Source: an uncultured Gammaproteobacteria bacterium (GTDB lineage Bacteria > Pseudomonadota > Gammaproteobacteria > Pseudomonadales > Azotimanducaceae). Taken from it: DNA of 64,000 nucleotides. The translations under genes and the position numbers were made by a program. The first letter of the stretch is position 1, and every line of letters begins with the position of its first letter. Positions 27,233-38,509 of the stretch are shown piece by piece. A model generated the notes under the pieces. That model saw only the letters and a list, made by a program, of their open reading frames with translations, had not been told where the DNA came from and did not search any database. The stretch lies in contig CAJWQG010000005.1 of NCBI GenBank assembly GCA_913045175.1, positions 23,078 through 87,077 on the forward strand. Reading direction: 5' to 3'.

Positions 27233-28555
27233 TCAGATACCAGGAAAGCCATTGGCTTTGATGTGCTCAATAAGCACGTCCCGAATCAATGTCTGGTAGT
27301 TGATTAGCTCCACCTCGCTGGGCGTCTTATTCTTTGTGTGAGATCCAATAAAACTGTTAGTTGCAACAAGATAGGTTTTCTCATCATCGATTTTATCGAT
27401 TCTATGGTGAGGGTCCCGTTCCCTGTTTAACATGTAACGCACATGCGAACCCTTCATTCTGAGACCCACCAGAGAATTACCGAATGGTTCAATAGTCCAT
27501 ATATTTCGCGCGGTAACCGAACCTTTGCGAATAACATCCCGAATCCCACCCATATTGTAGAAACCAAAATCCGCATCGATAGCGCTGGCTATTACGGTTT
27601 CGAAAATAATCTGCAATTCTTCCTGGCTGTAGTTACGATCTGCCTGTGCGATCTGATAGCCAACCTGAGCCGAGACTTTATCTGTCCACTGCCTAACCGC
27701 AGACGCCACCGCGGGTTCCGGACCCGGAAGTTCTTTTGCAGGAATGAGTTCTGCTTTCGCACTTAAAACCTCGTTAGTCACCGTATCCACCGTTAATCTT
27801 ATGTGGCCAACATGAGAACCGTACTCTCCTGCCTGGGTCACCAGGGTATCTCCTACCATGACACCAGGATCGACTACCGTATGAGAATGACCACCCACAA
27901 TAACGTCGACACATTCAGTATCACGCGCAAGTGCCAATTCCTCTTCGTGACCTACGTGAGACAGCAGGACCACAAGGTCGACCTTGTCGCAAAGCGCCGA
28001 GACAGCCGCTTCTATCGATTCCTTAGGATCTGCAAAACTAAGGTTCTCGTTTCCCATGGGGATAATCATGTGAGGCGTCGCCTCAGTAATCACTCCGATG
28101 ATGCCAACTTTAATTCCATCCACGTCTTTGACCAGGAGCGGCGCATCAGCGATCAACGATCCATCCGGACTGTAGGCGTTAATAGCAAGCAGCGGATAAC
28201 TTGCAATCTCTTTAAATTTTTCTATCTGGCGAAAGCCATGGTCAAACTCATGATTACCAAGAACCGAAGCGTCGTATCCCATAAGATTCATCACTTCGAA
28301 GATCGGCACCCCCTCAAACAAAGTGGAAACCGGGGTCCCGGATATGCTGTCTCCTCCATTGAGAAACAACACGGCTGAATTGTTGTTACGCACCTGATTC
28401 ACGTAGGCAGTAATTCGTGCTGCCCCCGCAAACTCATCTTCTTGCTTGATGCGCCCATGAAAATCATTTGTATGAAGTATGACGAGGTCACGCTCTTCGG
28501 CGAACGTTGGTAACTGCCATAGAAACACGGCTAACGACAATACGAATTTGATCAT
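27233..28555 (-). CDS. 5'-nucleotidase / bifunctional metallophosphatase, exported
   Basis: Signal peptide MIKFVLSLAVFLWQLPTFA; LHTNDFHGR, GGDSISGTP, LGNHEFDHG, GGHSHTVV. Confidence 0.88.
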   Translation of the reverse strand: MIKFVLSLAVFLWQLPTFAEERDLVILHTNDFHGRIKQEDEFAGAARITAYVNQVRNNNSAVLFLNGGDSISGTPVSTLFEGVPIFEVMNLMGYDASVLGNHEFDHGFRQIEKFKEIASYPLLAINAYSPDGSLIADAPLLVKDVDGIKVGIIGVITEATPHMIIPMGNENLSFADPKESIEAAVSALCDKVDLVVLLSHVGHEEELALARDTECVDVIVGGHSHTVVDPGVMVGDTLVTQAGEYGSHVGHIRLTVDTVTNEVLSAKAELIPAKELPGPEPAVASAVRQWTDKVSAQVGYQIAQADRNYSQEELQIIFETVIASAIDADFGFYNMGGIRDVIRKGSVTARNIWTIEPFGNSLVGLRMKGSHVRYMLNRERDPHHRIDKIDDEKTYLVATNSFIGSHTKNKTPSEVELINYQTLIRDVLIEHIKANGFPGI

Positions 28556-28611
28556 GGTTTCAGCTCGATAAAATATCAACGTTGGATTATACCGCCTCCA
28601 AAGCAATAACC

Positions 28612-29235
28612 TCAGTTTACAAACAGCTTTCTCACGTAGAGTTCATCCAAACCTTTCAAACCTTCAACGAAGGCATCGCAGTGGACTGCAATGGTACGAC
28701 GGTGCTCCTCATACCTGGAGAGATGCCTAAAGTTTCTGATTCGAAGGCGTTTGGGGAGTCGTCCCCAATAGATTGAGAGATCCGCAATATCAATCAGCCC
28801 GAGTTCCTTGTTGGAATTCAAAACAACATTCCCCAGATGCAGCGAGCGGTGATAAATACCCTTCTCATGTAGTTGTTTATAGAGGCTACCGAGGTTAAGA
28901 ATCGTTTCTTCATCCAGGGTAGAACCGATATCCCTTAATGTCATTCCTTCAAGCGGTTTATATATCACCCCAGACCTACGGATAGAGGAAATTCGACAGA
29001 TCTCAAAAATCTCGGGCACAATGATATCCAGATCTGCCAGGCGCCTGGCATTATAAGCGAATCTCCTGGAGTACGACCAAAATCTGGCGAAAGAAACGAA
29101 ACGCTTTACGCGGAACAACTTAAGGTAGTTGCCATTCTCAAGTCTTAGCACCTTGTCGCCAAAGGGATCATTAGCAACTATCTCTACCCCTTCGCGTAGC
29201 GCCCTGTATTCCTCGACGGTGAGCGTTTTCTGCAT
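28612..29235 (-). CDS. Kinase-like protein (LPS kinase / toluene-tolerance type)
   Basis: YKPLEGMTLRDIG, LHEKGIYHRSLHLGNVVLNSNKELGLIDIADLS in kinase-like order. Confidence 0.6.
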   Translation of the reverse strand: MQKTLTVEEYRALREGVEIVANDPFGDKVLRLENGNYLKLFRVKRFVSFARFWSYSRRFAYNARRLADLDIIVPEIFEICRISSIRRSGVIYKPLEGMTLRDIGSTLDEETILNLGSLYKQLHEKGIYHRSLHLGNVVLNSNKELGLIDIADLSIYWGRLPKRLRIRNFRHLSRYEEHRRTIAVHCDAFVEGLKGLDELYVRKLFVN

Positions 29236-29245
29236 ATGACCGTTA

Positions 29246-29860
29246 TTAGGAAGCTTCTTCCCAAAGTCCTTCTTTCCTGACGAAGTCGACTACAGTATCC
29301 AGGCCGTCACCCGTTTTAAGATTGGTAAAGACGAAAGGTGAATCCTCTCTCATTCGTCTGGTATCACTTTCCATAACTTCAAGTGATGCGCCCACGTGAG
29401 GTGCAAGATCAGTTTTGTTGATTATCAGCAGGTCACTTCTGGTAATACCTGGGCCACCTTTTCTTGGGACCTTCTCACCGGCGGCAACGTCAATAACATA
29501 TATAGTCAGGTCAACAAGTTCGGGGCTAAACGTTGCACTAAGATTATCGCCACCACTCTCTACAATTACGATCTCAAGTTCAGGAAACCTTACGTTGAGC
29601 GCATCAATCGCAGCCAGATTCATGGAGGCGTCCTCTCGAATTGCAGTATGTGGACAACCGCCGGTTTCAACACCCACGATCCTGTCTTCAGGCAGGGCCT
29701 GAGCTCGCCAAAGTATCTCCGCATCTTCCTGCGTATATATATCGTTAGTAACAACTGCCACTTCGTATTCCTTTGAAAGCTTTCTACACAATTGCTCTAC
29801 CAGGGTAGTTTTTCCTGCACCCACAGGCCCACCGATTCCAACACGTAATGGCTCTGACAT
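29246..29860 (-). CDS. ureG: Urease accessory GTPase UreG
   Basis: [71 protein letters not shown]. Confidence 0.97.
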   Translation of the reverse strand: MSEPLRVGIGGPVGAGKTTLVEQLCRKLSKEYEVAVVTNDIYTQEDAEILWRAQALPEDRIVGVETGGCPHTAIREDASMNLAAIDALNVRFPELEIVIVESGGDNLSATFSPELVDLTIYVIDVAAGEKVPRKGGPGITRSDLLIINKTDLAPHVGASLEVMESDTRRMREDSPFVFTNLKTGDGLDTVVDFVRKEGLWEEAS

Positions 29861-29912
29861 CTTTCTACTCCTCTTTTCTCTAACTATTGCACTTGCTATT
29901 GCACTTCGACAA

Positions 29913-30584
29913 CTATGACCTGAATATCCGTGAATACTGAGTTTCATGGCTGGCGCTTGCGATCACGAAACCTAGAGCAGTCACACCGATGGCGTCGCAC
30001 TGCACAGCATTCGCGGCAGCATCACTTATAACCGGCCCAAGGTCACGTAAAATTCGCTGACCCATCCGATGACCCAGAGGTACCAGTTTGACGGCAGCCA
30101 ACACCTGGTTTTCACACCAGGCCCAGGCATAACCATTCAGCGCATCCTCCAGCGGAATCTGATTATTCACAGCAATAACCGCGAAGGCAGCGGTGAAACC
30201 CATTTTCTCTGCGGGAAGTGTTTCGTCTAGTTCACCTGCAAGGTCACAAAGCGCAGTCCCCATTTGCTCTTCTTCATCACGTAGCTCGGCAGTCTCCCTG
30301 CATGCTCTACACAGCCTGTCGAACTCTTTGACACCCTCTTTGTCCCCCGCCTTCCAGGCGTCGTAGACCTTACAGATAATGGGCAGGTCAACCGACCCGA
30401 TACATCGCTCCAATAAACCTGCTATCCAGGATTCCGTCGTCTCAACGTCATTTACCCATCCACGATTGATTGCCTGTTCCAGGCCCTGGGAATAGTGAAA
30501 TGCACCGACAGGTAAAGCCGGTGAAATTAACTGCCATAAACGTATCGATCGCCGGGAAGAATCAGTGTTCATGACTATGGACAT
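29913..30584 (-). CDS. ureF: Urease accessory protein UreF
   Basis: [29 protein letters not shown]; position in cluster; start uncertain within 30572-30584. Confidence 0.93.
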   Translation of the reverse strand: MSIVMNTDSSRRSIRLWQLISPALPVGAFHYSQGLEQAINRGWVNDVETTESWIAGLLERCIGSVDLPIICKVYDAWKAGDKEGVKEFDRLCRACRETAELRDEEEQMGTALCDLAGELDETLPAEKMGFTAAFAVIAVNNQIPLEDALNGYAWAWCENQVLAAVKLVPLGHRMGQRILRDLGPVISDAAANAVQCDAIGVTALGFVIASASHETQYSRIFRS

Positions 30585-31008
30585 GGTATGCACCACCTTC
30601 GGGTTCAAAAGGCGCGTTCTCGTTAACCGGCTCACAACCAAGGCCCCACACCATATCATCCAGAACGTGATCGGTGAGGTATCGCACCCATGCTGGGCCT
30701 ACCTGAACCCAGACATGCCTGTTACCCAGGTGGTAAGCAATTCGTGCCAACAGCTCAGGATTGTCCGAGTACGCTGTCGAAACAGGCTCCTCGGCTGCCG
30801 AAACCAATATAACACGGCCCGACTCACTCCAAAGGTGATCGCCACCACGTACCACTGTACCGCGAGGTAACTTGATCCCAATGGATTCACCTGAATCCAG
30901 AACTGCCTTAAGCCTGGTCTTTTCCCGTTTTGCGTATTCCAAAAACAACGTGTCTGAAACGCCGCCTACCTTGTCAGCATCACCAACTATTTGTGTGAAC
31001 TCATCCAT
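30562..31008 (-). CDS. ureE: Urease accessory protein UreE
   Basis: YHLGNRHVWVQVG, YLTDHVLDDMVWGLG, C-terminal HVHSHEH. Confidence 0.93.
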   Translation of the reverse strand: MDEFTQIVGDADKVGGVSDTLFLEYAKREKTRLKAVLDSGESIGIKLPRGTVVRGGDHLWSESGRVILVSAAEEPVSTAYSDNPELLARIAYHLGNRHVWVQVGPAWVRYLTDHVLDDMVWGLGCEPVNENAPFEPEGGAYHVHSHEH

Positions 31009-31010
31009 TG

Positions 31011-32714
31011 CTAGAACAGGAAGTAACGTTGTGCGAGAGGCAACTCTTCTGCCGGCTCACAGGTCAATAGCGTTCCATCCGCCCTTACTTCATAGGTCTC
31101 GGGATCTACCTCAATGTCCGGGGTATAGTCGTTTAGCCGCATATCGGACTTACTTACCTCACGCGTATTACTGACGGGCATTAGACTCTTTTGTAAATTG
31201 AGTGACTCCGCCACGCCATTGTCCATTGCCGCACCGGACACAAAACTGAGCGACGTTGCCGTCAATGCGCCACCAAAAGCACCGAACATGGGTCGATAGT
31301 GAACCGGCTGAGGGGTCGGAATCGACGCATTGGGATCTCCCATGGGGGCTGCCAGGATTGCCCCACCCTTGATAATCATGGCGGGTTTGGCGCCAAAGAA
31401 AGCAGGTTTCCACAACACCAGATCTGCAAGTTTACCAACCTCTACGGAACCAACTTCGTTCGCGACACCATGGGCAATAGCAGGATTGATCGTATATTTC
31501 GCGATGTAGCGTTTCACACGAAAGTTGTCATTACGCGCAGAGTCCTCTGTTAAGGCGCCACGCTGCACCTTCATCTTATGCGCAGTTTGCCAGGTGCGGG
31601 TAATGACTTCGCCAACGCGTCCCATGGCTTGTGAATCTGACGCGATCATGGAAAACGCGCCAAGGTCATGCAGGATATCTTCCGCCGCAATGGTCTCACG
31701 CCGAATACGTGATTCCGCAAACGCAATATCTTCAGGAATACTCGAATCAAGATGGTGACAAACCATCAACATATCCAGATGTTCGTCGATCGTGTTGACT
31801 GTATAGGGTCTTGTAGGATTCGTGGACGAGGGCAATACATTAGGCAAACTACACGCCTTAATAATATCGGGCGCATGTCCTCCTCCTGCCCCTTCAGTAT
31901 GAAAGGTATGAATCGTTCGATCCTTAAATGCCGCGAGCGTGTTCTCCACAAAGCCTGATTCATTCAGTGTGTCCGTATGAATTGCCACCTGAACATCCAT
32001 GGAATCCGCGACCCTAAGACAGCAATCTATTGCTCCCGGCGTCGTCCCCCAGTCTTCATGGAGCTTCAACCCCATCGCACCGGCGGCGACCTGTTCAGTC
32101 AGCGCTTCAGGTAGGCTGGCGTTTCCCTTGCCCATAAATCCCAGATTCATCGGTAAACCATCGGCAGCCTGCAACATCATAGCGATGTGCCACGGACCAG
32201 GGGTGCAGGTGGTTGCGTTGGTTCCTGTGGCAGGACCAGTGCCACCACCCAGCATCGTGGTCACACCGGACATTAATGCCTCTTCTATTTGTTGCGGACA
32301 GATAAAGTGGATGTGTGCATCGATACCTCCCGCAGTCAGAATCTGTCCTTCCCCTGCTATCGCTTCGGTACCCGGCCCAACGACGATATCTACATTAGCC
32401 TGGGTATCGGGATTCCCCGCCTTACCAATACCTACTATTCGACCTGCTTTAATACCTACGTCCGCTTTGACGATACCCCAGTAATCAACAATAAGCGCAT
32501 TAGTGATCACGGTGTCCACAGTTTCGCTGGATGGTCGCTGAGACTGACCCATACCGTCCCTAATGACTTTCCCTCCACCAAACTTAACCTCATCACCGTA
32601 AACGGCATGGTCATGCTCCACCTCAATGATGAGATCGGTGTCGCCCAGGCGCACTCGATCTCCGGTGGTTGGACCAAACATATCTGCATAGGCCTGACGA
32701 CTCATTTTACTCAT
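31011..32714 (-). CDS. ureC: Urease subunit alpha
   Basis: [79 protein letters not shown]. Confidence 0.98.
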   Translation of the reverse strand: MSKMSRQAYADMFGPTTGDRVRLGDTDLIIEVEHDHAVYGDEVKFGGGKVIRDGMGQSQRPSSETVDTVITNALIVDYWGIVKADVGIKAGRIVGIGKAGNPDTQANVDIVVGPGTEAIAGEGQILTAGGIDAHIHFICPQQIEEALMSGVTTMLGGGTGPATGTNATTCTPGPWHIAMMLQAADGLPMNLGFMGKGNASLPEALTEQVAAGAMGLKLHEDWGTTPGAIDCCLRVADSMDVQVAIHTDTLNESGFVENTLAAFKDRTIHTFHTEGAGGGHAPDIIKACSLPNVLPSSTNPTRPYTVNTIDEHLDMLMVCHHLDSSIPEDIAFAESRIRRETIAAEDILHDLGAFSMIASDSQAMGRVGEVITRTWQTAHKMKVQRGALTEDSARNDNFRVKRYIAKYTINPAIAHGVANEVGSVEVGKLADLVLWKPAFFGAKPAMIIKGGAILAAPMGDPNASIPTPQPVHYRPMFGAFGGALTATSLSFVSGAAMDNGVAESLNLQKSLMPVSNTREVSKSDMRLNDYTPDIEVDPETYEVRADGTLLTCEPAEELPLAQRYFLF

Positions 32715-33028
32715 GACTTATCCTCCAAAGCGCCCATAACTTTCTGGTTAAAGCCATAAACCTCTTTATTTCCAGCAAACTCAACCAAGGTTACCGTCCG
32801 GGTTTGCCCGGGTTCAAAACGCACCGCTGTGCCTGCCGGTATGTCGAGTCTAAATCCTCGTGTGGACTCACGGTCGAAAGAAAGCGCAACGTTGGTTTCA
32901 TAGAAGTGATAGTGAGAGCCAACCTGTATCGGGCGATCGCCCGAGTTGGAAACGGGCACCTCGATTGTGCTGCGTCCTTCATTAAGCAGTAGCTCGCCTG
33001 ACTCGATAAACATTTCTCCGGGAATCAT
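32711..33028 (-). CDS. ureB: Urease subunit beta
   Basis: [19 protein letters not shown]...[21 protein letters not shown]. Confidence 0.97.
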   Translation of the reverse strand: MIPGEMFIESGELLLNEGRSTIEVPVSNSGDRPIQVGSHYHFYETNVALSFDRESTRGFRLDIPAGTAVRFEPGQTRTVTLVEFAGNKEVYGFNQKVMGALEDKS

Positions 33029-33037
33029 GACAGCTCC

Positions 33038-33340
33038 TTAGGATATTGGATTGTGTACGGTGACAAGTTTGGTTCCGTCGGGAAACGTCGCCTCAACCTG
33101 AACCTCGTGCAGCAACTCGGCAATACCATCCATCACATCATCGCTGCTTAGAATCTCTGTACCGTAAGACATCAGAGCTGCGACAGATTGCCCATCCCGT
33201 GCGCCTTCCATGATAGCAGCAGATATCATGGCAACCGCCTCTGGGTAGTTGAGCTTGACGCCCCTTGCACGACGTTGTTCAGCGAGTTGCGCTGCGAGAA
33301 AAATCAGTAATTTGTCTTTCTCTCTTGGGGTTAACTCCAT
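33038..33340 (-). CDS. ureA: Urease subunit gamma
   Basis: [50 protein letters not shown]. Confidence 0.97.
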   Translation of the reverse strand: MELTPREKDKLLIFLAAQLAEQRRARGVKLNYPEAVAMISAAIMEGARDGQSVAALMSYGTEILSSDDVMDGIAELLHEVQVEATFPDGTKLVTVHNPIS

Positions 33341-33359
33341 TGCAACCTCCTTCTCTTTA

Positions 33360-34181
33360 TTACGTTGCCCAGATGCGTGGCGCACCCGGTGAAAAACCAT
33401 TGATCAACATACGTATCGCCGACCACAACCGCGTTAGCTCCTCGCGCAGTGCAAAAGCATCATCAGCCAGTGCACGAATCACCAGCACGTCATCTACCAG
33501 CGTTGCCGCCATGTCACAAAAATTCTTTCCATCAATCAGTTCCCGCGTATGGCGTAAAACTTCCTTATCTGCAGGAAACCCGTAGAAGGAACCCAGGACC
33601 AGATGGCTATTAAGCCCCCATGGCGCTGAAAGCACCGCGTCTCCCGCGGACCATTGCTGTCTTTCGATCAGCCGCGGGACTTCATCAACGAGCAGCGTGA
33701 ATACCTGCTCGAATTCACCAGTTGAATAGTCATCACCACTCACGGGGCGCCCCATAGAACAAATCTCCCAACCACAAAAGTGAGAACTGGACTCCAGTCG
33801 TACCGTCGTTGCCTGATGCACACGGCTACCACCAAAAAGCACGGTGTCCTGAGGTAGCCACTCGAGACTCGCGCCCTCGCCCAATTTCAGATCACAAGTA
33901 ATCTGGCTCGTTGCACCTGCGCTGCGATATATCTTCGCAGATGCAGGCGTCGTAATCAGCGCGGCTGCGTTGCTGCAAACTTCCACACTCGTCCCCAATT
34001 CATCGCCACCAACGACACCGCCTGGCGGATGCAAAACATAGACGTGACAAACGCCATCGGGTGGATAAAACGGTTTTTGAATCCGTAAAGGACCCTTATG
34101 TGAACATCTGCTAACTAGTGTCTTACACCCCGATCGACGAAACTGTAAATTGAGGTTCGCCTGCCAACCGTGGAGACTCAT
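33360..34181 (-). CDS. ureD: Urease accessory protein UreD
   Basis: [40 protein letters not shown]. Confidence 0.95.
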   Translation of the reverse strand: MSLHGWQANLNLQFRRSGCKTLVSRCSHKGPLRIQKPFYPPDGVCHVYVLHPPGGVVGGDELGTSVEVCSNAAALITTPASAKIYRSAGATSQITCDLKLGEGASLEWLPQDTVLFGGSRVHQATTVRLESSSHFCGWEICSMGRPVSGDDYSTGEFEQVFTLLVDEVPRLIERQQWSAGDAVLSAPWGLNSHLVLGSFYGFPADKEVLRHTRELIDGKNFCDMAATLVDDVLVIRALADDAFALREELTRLWSAIRMLINGFSPGAPRIWAT

Positions 34182-34873
34182 ACTGACAGATGCTCGGTAA
34201 TCATGGCCTCGGATAATTCCTGCATAGCACCAGCAGCTACTATTGCGCCTTTGCTCATAATATGAAAATCACTCGCGACGTGACGCACAAAGGGTAATTT
34301 CTGTTCGACAACCAATACGGTCAGCGCAAGTTCTCGATTTAATCTGACAATAACTTCGCCAATTTCGTGCACAATATTGGGTTGAATCCCTTCAGTCGGC
34401 TCATCCAGTATCAATAATTTAGGCCCAATGACCAACGCTCGCGCTATCGCTAATTGCTGTTGTTGACCTCCAGACAAATCACCACCGCGCCTTTGCATCA
34501 TTGTTTGCAGAACAGGAAATAGCTCAAATATTAATTCCGGTAGTTGCCGTTCTTCTCTTGGCAACGCGCCCAATCCAGTCAGAAGGTTTTCTTCTACGGT
34601 CAGTAACGGAAAAATTATTCGACCCTGGGGCACGTACCCAATACGCAGTGGCGCCCGACGCTCAGCCGGTTCTGCAGTCATTTCCACACCATCGTAGAGG
34701 ATTGAGCCTGAATCCAAGGGCAGCAGCCCCATGATGCAATTAAGTAAAGTCGTTTTGCCAACACCATTTCGACCAATCAGACTGACGCAACTGCCGGGGT
34801 CGATAGACATGTTCACATCCCACAGAGTGTGGGATTGACCATAGGATTGATTGACATTAGTAATCGAAAGCAT
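34178..34873 (-). CDS. urtE: Urea ABC transporter ATP-binding protein UrtE
   Basis: GRNGVGKTTLLNCIMGLLP, LSGGQQQQLAIARALV, LLILDEPTEGIQPNIVHEIGEVI. Confidence 0.95.
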   Translation of the reverse strand: MLSITNVNQSYGQSHTLWDVNMSIDPGSCVSLIGRNGVGKTTLLNCIMGLLPLDSGSILYDGVEMTAEPAERRAPLRIGYVPQGRIIFPLLTVEENLLTGLGALPREERQLPELIFELFPVLQTMMQRRGGDLSGGQQQQLAIARALVIGPKLLILDEPTEGIQPNIVHEIGEVIVRLNRELALTVLVVEQKLPFVRHVASDFHIMSKGAIVAAGAMQELSEAMITEHLSV

Positions 34874-35715
34874 CAGCTACCCAGATACACTTCGCGAACC
34901 TTAGGGTCTTCCTGTATAGCATCAAACGGTCCTTCAGCCAGCACGCTGCCTTCATGTAACACGGTAACCTGTTTCGCGATCGACCGAACAAATTCCATAT
35001 CGTGCTCCACTACCACCACGGAACGATCGCCTGCTAAACGAGTTAACAGCGCTGCAGTCGCTTCCGTTTCCTGCTGCGTCATGCCGGCGACCGGTTCATC
35101 CACCAATAGCAACAAAGGGTTCTGCATCAGCAGCATGCCAATTTCGAGCCACTGTTTTTGCCCATGAGACAAAGCACCGGCCTGCTTACCAACCAACTCG
35201 CTCAGACCAATAAGTTCGAGAACCTCACCGATACGGTCTTTCTCCTCACCTGTAAGAGAACAAAACAAAGTAGTCCAAACACGCTTATCGGATTCCATCG
35301 CGAGCTCAAGGTTTTCATGGACCGTATGCTGTTCAAATACCGTTGGCTTTTGGAACTTTCGTCCAATACCCATCGAAGCAATCTCAGGTTCAGACCTACG
35401 CAGCAGGTTTACGCGCTGGCCAAAATAAGCGGTACCCCAGTCCGGCCGAGTTTTACCGGTAATGACATCCATTAAGGTGGTCTTGCCAGCGCCATTCGGA
35501 CCAATAATACAGCGCAGTTCACCTGTCTCTATGTAGAGTGTCAATTCATTAAGCGCGCGAAAGCCATCGAAACTTACACTGATATCCTCCAGGTAAAGAA
35601 TGACACCCCTCGCTGTATCGATGAGTTCCTCACGGGTCGGTGTCTCAACCAGGAAGTTAAATACGCGGTCAGGGTCAACCTGAGTGGGACGGTTTATGCG
35701 TGGATCGTCAGCCAT
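34873..35715 (-). CDS. urtD: Urea ABC transporter ATP-binding protein UrtD
   Basis: GPNGAGKTTLMDVITGKTRPD, LSHGQKQWLEIGMLLMQNPLLLLVDEPVAGMT. Confidence 0.95.
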   Translation of the reverse strand: MADDPRINRPTQVDPDRVFNFLVETPTREELIDTARGVILYLEDISVSFDGFRALNELTLYIETGELRCIIGPNGAGKTTLMDVITGKTRPDWGTAYFGQRVNLLRRSEPEIASMGIGRKFQKPTVFEQHTVHENLELAMESDKRVWTTLFCSLTGEEKDRIGEVLELIGLSELVGKQAGALSHGQKQWLEIGMLLMQNPLLLLVDEPVAGMTQQETEATAALLTRLAGDRSVVVVEHDMEFVRSIAKQVTVLHEGSVLAEGPFDAIQEDPKVREVYLGS

Positions 35716-36817
35716 GATTCCCTCTCATACGCAATTGCCGCCAGATGCCAATCACTCCGCGTGGCAGTGCGACGGTTACGATAACGAAAAGCGCCCCAAG
35801 CACGAAAAGCCATACCTCCGGCAAAGCACCAGTAAGGACTGTCTTAATGTAATTCACCAAACCAGCACCGAGCGCCGCACCATACAAGGTCGCCCTACCC
35901 CCAAGCGCGACCCAAACAACCAACTCAATGGAGTTGAGCGGCTGAAACTCACTCGGGTTGATGATGCCAACCTGTGGAACATAAAGTGCACCTGCGATAC
36001 CCGCGATTACCGCAGACACGGTAAAGATCCATACCTGATAGTGTTCCACCCTATAACCAATAAATCGCGTTCTGGCTTCCGCATCACGCACCGCGGTAAC
36101 TACGCGGCCCAGCTTTGATGTAACAATAAATCGACACACGAGATATCCAAGTGCCAATGCCACGACGGAGCAAACAAACAACACTACACGTGTCACATCC
36201 GACTGCAGCGAAGCGCCAAGAATGTCTTTGAAATCGGTCAGACCGTTGTTGCCGCCAAAGCCCAGTTCATTACGAAAAAAAGCCAGCATCAGGGCATAGG
36301 TCAATGCCTGGGTCATGATCGATAAATACACGCCGGATACCCGGGATCGAAATGCAAGCCAGCCAAATAGGAATGCCAGCACCCCCGGCACAATCATGAC
36401 CATCAGCGCCGCAAACCAAAACTGATCGAATCCATACCAGTACCACGGAAGGCTATCCCAATTGAGAAACACCATGAAATCGGGAAGCTCCGGGTCGCCG
36501 TATACGCCTCGAGTTCCAATCTGGCGCATTAGGTACATTCCCATCGCATAACCACCCAATGCAAAGAACGCCCCGTGACCGAGACTAAGGATACCGCAGT
36601 AACCCCAAACCAGGTCAAGTGATATGGCCAGAAGTGCGTAGCACAGATACTTACCAAGCAAGGTGACAGTGTAGGTTGGGATATGGAAAAACGAATCCGC
36701 GGGTACCAATAGATTGGCAACAGGAACCAATATGCCAATGGCTAGCAGAACAGCGAGAAAAACCCAGCCACCTCGATCGTGATCCATCAATCGTTGCAGC
36801 ATCATTTGAGTCAACAT
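35708..36817 (-). CDS. urtC: Urea ABC transporter permease UrtC
   Basis: WGYCGILSLGHGAFFALGGYAMGMYLMRQIG; VWVALGGRATLYGAALGAGLVNYIKT. Confidence 0.95.
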   Translation of the reverse strand: MLTQMMLQRLMDHDRGGWVFLAVLLAIGILVPVANLLVPADSFFHIPTYTVTLLGKYLCYALLAISLDLVWGYCGILSLGHGAFFALGGYAMGMYLMRQIGTRGVYGDPELPDFMVFLNWDSLPWYWYGFDQFWFAALMVMIVPGVLAFLFGWLAFRSRVSGVYLSIMTQALTYALMLAFFRNELGFGGNNGLTDFKDILGASLQSDVTRVVLFVCSVVALALGYLVCRFIVTSKLGRVVTAVRDAEARTRFIGYRVEHYQVWIFTVSAVIAGIAGALYVPQVGIINPSEFQPLNSIELVVWVALGGRATLYGAALGAGLVNYIKTVLTGALPEVWLFVLGALFVIVTVALPRGVIGIWRQLRMRGNHG

Positions 36818-38424
36818 CAGCTTTCCACCGCCCGACCCTTCTGAGGAAAGAGGCCCCGGGGTCGTTTCTGAATAAACAGAATGATGAAAATCAGCACCAG
36901 AATCTTCGCCACTACGGCGCCTGCCGCAGGCTCCAGCACTTTATTAACCACACCGAGGGATAGGCCCGCCACCAGCGTCCCCCAAAGATTTCCAACACCG
37001 CCAAACACAACGACCATGAAAGAATCGACAATATATCCCTGGCCCAAATTTGGCCCCACATTGGTGAGCTGCGATAAAGCAACACCTGCAACCCCGGCGA
37101 TACCAGCACCGAGGCCAAAAGTGAGGATATCGACTCTGGTATTCCTGATGCCCATTGCCTGCGCCATCGCCCGATTTTGCGTAACTGCTCTGACCTCAAG
37201 GCCTAAACGGGTCCGCTGCAATATCGTTAGCAACGCAGCAAATACCAGAAGTGCAAAAAAGAAAATGTAGAGCCGGTTGTAGGTAATTGACAAGCCCTGA
37301 ACAATCTCTAGGGAGCCGCTCATCCACTCTGGCGTTGCAACCGCACGATTTAGTGGAGAAAAGATACTGCGGACTGCCTGTTGCAGGATCAGACTCACAC
37401 CAAATGTTGCAAGTAGCGTCTCTAAAGGCCTGCCATAGAGAAACCTGATGACGCCGCGTTCAATCGCAATACCAACCAGGCCAGACACTATAAACGCTGC
37501 AGGGATCGCAATCAGCAGGGAGTACTCAAGCGCATAGGGAAACAACGTCTGCACCACGTAGGTTGTATAGGCACCCAGCATGATCAGTTCCCCGTGGGCC
37601 ATGTTAATGACTCCCATGACGCCAAAGGTGATCGATAGGCCAATTGCCGCTAACACCAGAATAGACCCGAGACTCAAACCAAAGAACAACGTCTCGATCC
37701 ACTGATAACGTTCTACTAATTCCTCAATATTCGCCAACGAACTTATCGCGGCATCACGCAATTGTTGATCCAGACTCTGGTCGCTGACGATTGCAGTCAG
37801 TTTGACACGGACGTTGGAATCCAGGTTATATGCGCTTGCTTTAATCGCGGCCAACTTAATAGCCTGGTCTTTGGAATCGAGATCAAAAACCACGATCGCG
37901 ACGTCAATGGCATCCTGTACGTCTTCGACCGGTTCCACTTCTCGTCGCTCGAGGAGTATTTCACGTAAACTGACATCGCCCGCGTTGATGATCGCCTGAA
38001 CCGCAGCAATGCGCGCATCAGGATCATCAACATTCAACTGTCGAGACGCAAACAAACCCTTCAACTGGCGACGCAGTTTGTTATTTACGCTGATTTTTTT
38101 AGCGCCGCGCCGACCAACTTTACCAAGATCCTCTCCCGAGGCCGCATCGGTTAGTTGATAGCCGCCACCCTCAAGTGAGACCACGACAACCACAGTATCG
38201 TCGCCTTTCTTCTTGTATAGCTTGCCGTCGATCAACGCCTGAAGAACCACATCGACCCGCTCGTGATCCATCGTTGCGAGCCGACTTGCCGCTTCCAGCT
38301 TGTCGTCAAACGACCGCGTATTGAGCTCATTTACTGCGGAGTCAAAGTCATCCCCAAACGCAGCAGTCGACGCACTAGTAATCACCACGACCGCCAGGAC
38401 AACAAGCGTCTTGAGATTAATCAA
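36817..38424 (-). CDS. urtB: Urea ABC transporter permease UrtB with N-terminal exported extension
   Basis: Permease part GVMGVINMAHGELIMLGAYTTY...FGGVGNLWGTLVAG; about 240-aa N-terminal extension. Confidence 0.94.
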   Translation of the reverse strand: MINLKTLVVLAVVVITSASTAAFGDDFDSAVNELNTRSFDDKLEAASRLATMDHERVDVVLQALIDGKLYKKKGDDTVVVVVSLEGGGYQLTDAASGEDLGKVGRRGAKKISVNNKLRRQLKGLFASRQLNVDDPDARIAAVQAIINAGDVSLREILLERREVEPVEDVQDAIDVAIVVFDLDSKDQAIKLAAIKASAYNLDSNVRVKLTAIVSDQSLDQQLRDAAISSLANIEELVERYQWIETLFFGLSLGSILVLAAIGLSITFGVMGVINMAHGELIMLGAYTTYVVQTLFPYALEYSLLIAIPAAFIVSGLVGIAIERGVIRFLYGRPLETLLATFGVSLILQQAVRSIFSPLNRAVATPEWMSGSLEIVQGLSITYNRLYIFFFALLVFAALLTILQRTRLGLEVRAVTQNRAMAQAMGIRNTRVDILTFGLGAGIAGVAGVALSQLTNVGPNLGQGYIVDSFMVVVFGGVGNLWGTLVAGLSLGVVNKVLEPAAGAVVAKILVLIFIILFIQKRPRGLFPQKGRAVES

Positions 38425-38461
38425 AAGTATCTCCTAACAATACCCTCCCCCCAAAGGAGGA

Positions 38462-38482
38462 CGAGCGGGTAAAACCCGCTCG
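38462..38482. other. Perfect 9-bp-arm hairpin in the urtA-urtB intergenic region
   Basis: CGAGCGGGT-AAA-ACCCGCTCG read directly; no adjacent T-run on the transcribed strand. Confidence 0.75.
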
Positions 38483-38509
38483 CCAATATACCATGAAGCC
38501 TAGAGAAGC

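Noticed and set aside
31999-32759. Plus-strand ORFs of 156-161 aa opposite ureC
   Set aside because: Antisense to a highly conserved urease subunit; Pro/Ala-rich shadow composition.
38462-38482. Rho-independent terminator after urtA
   Set aside because: Stem is strong but there is no U-tract in the transcript direction, and the urt operon continues.
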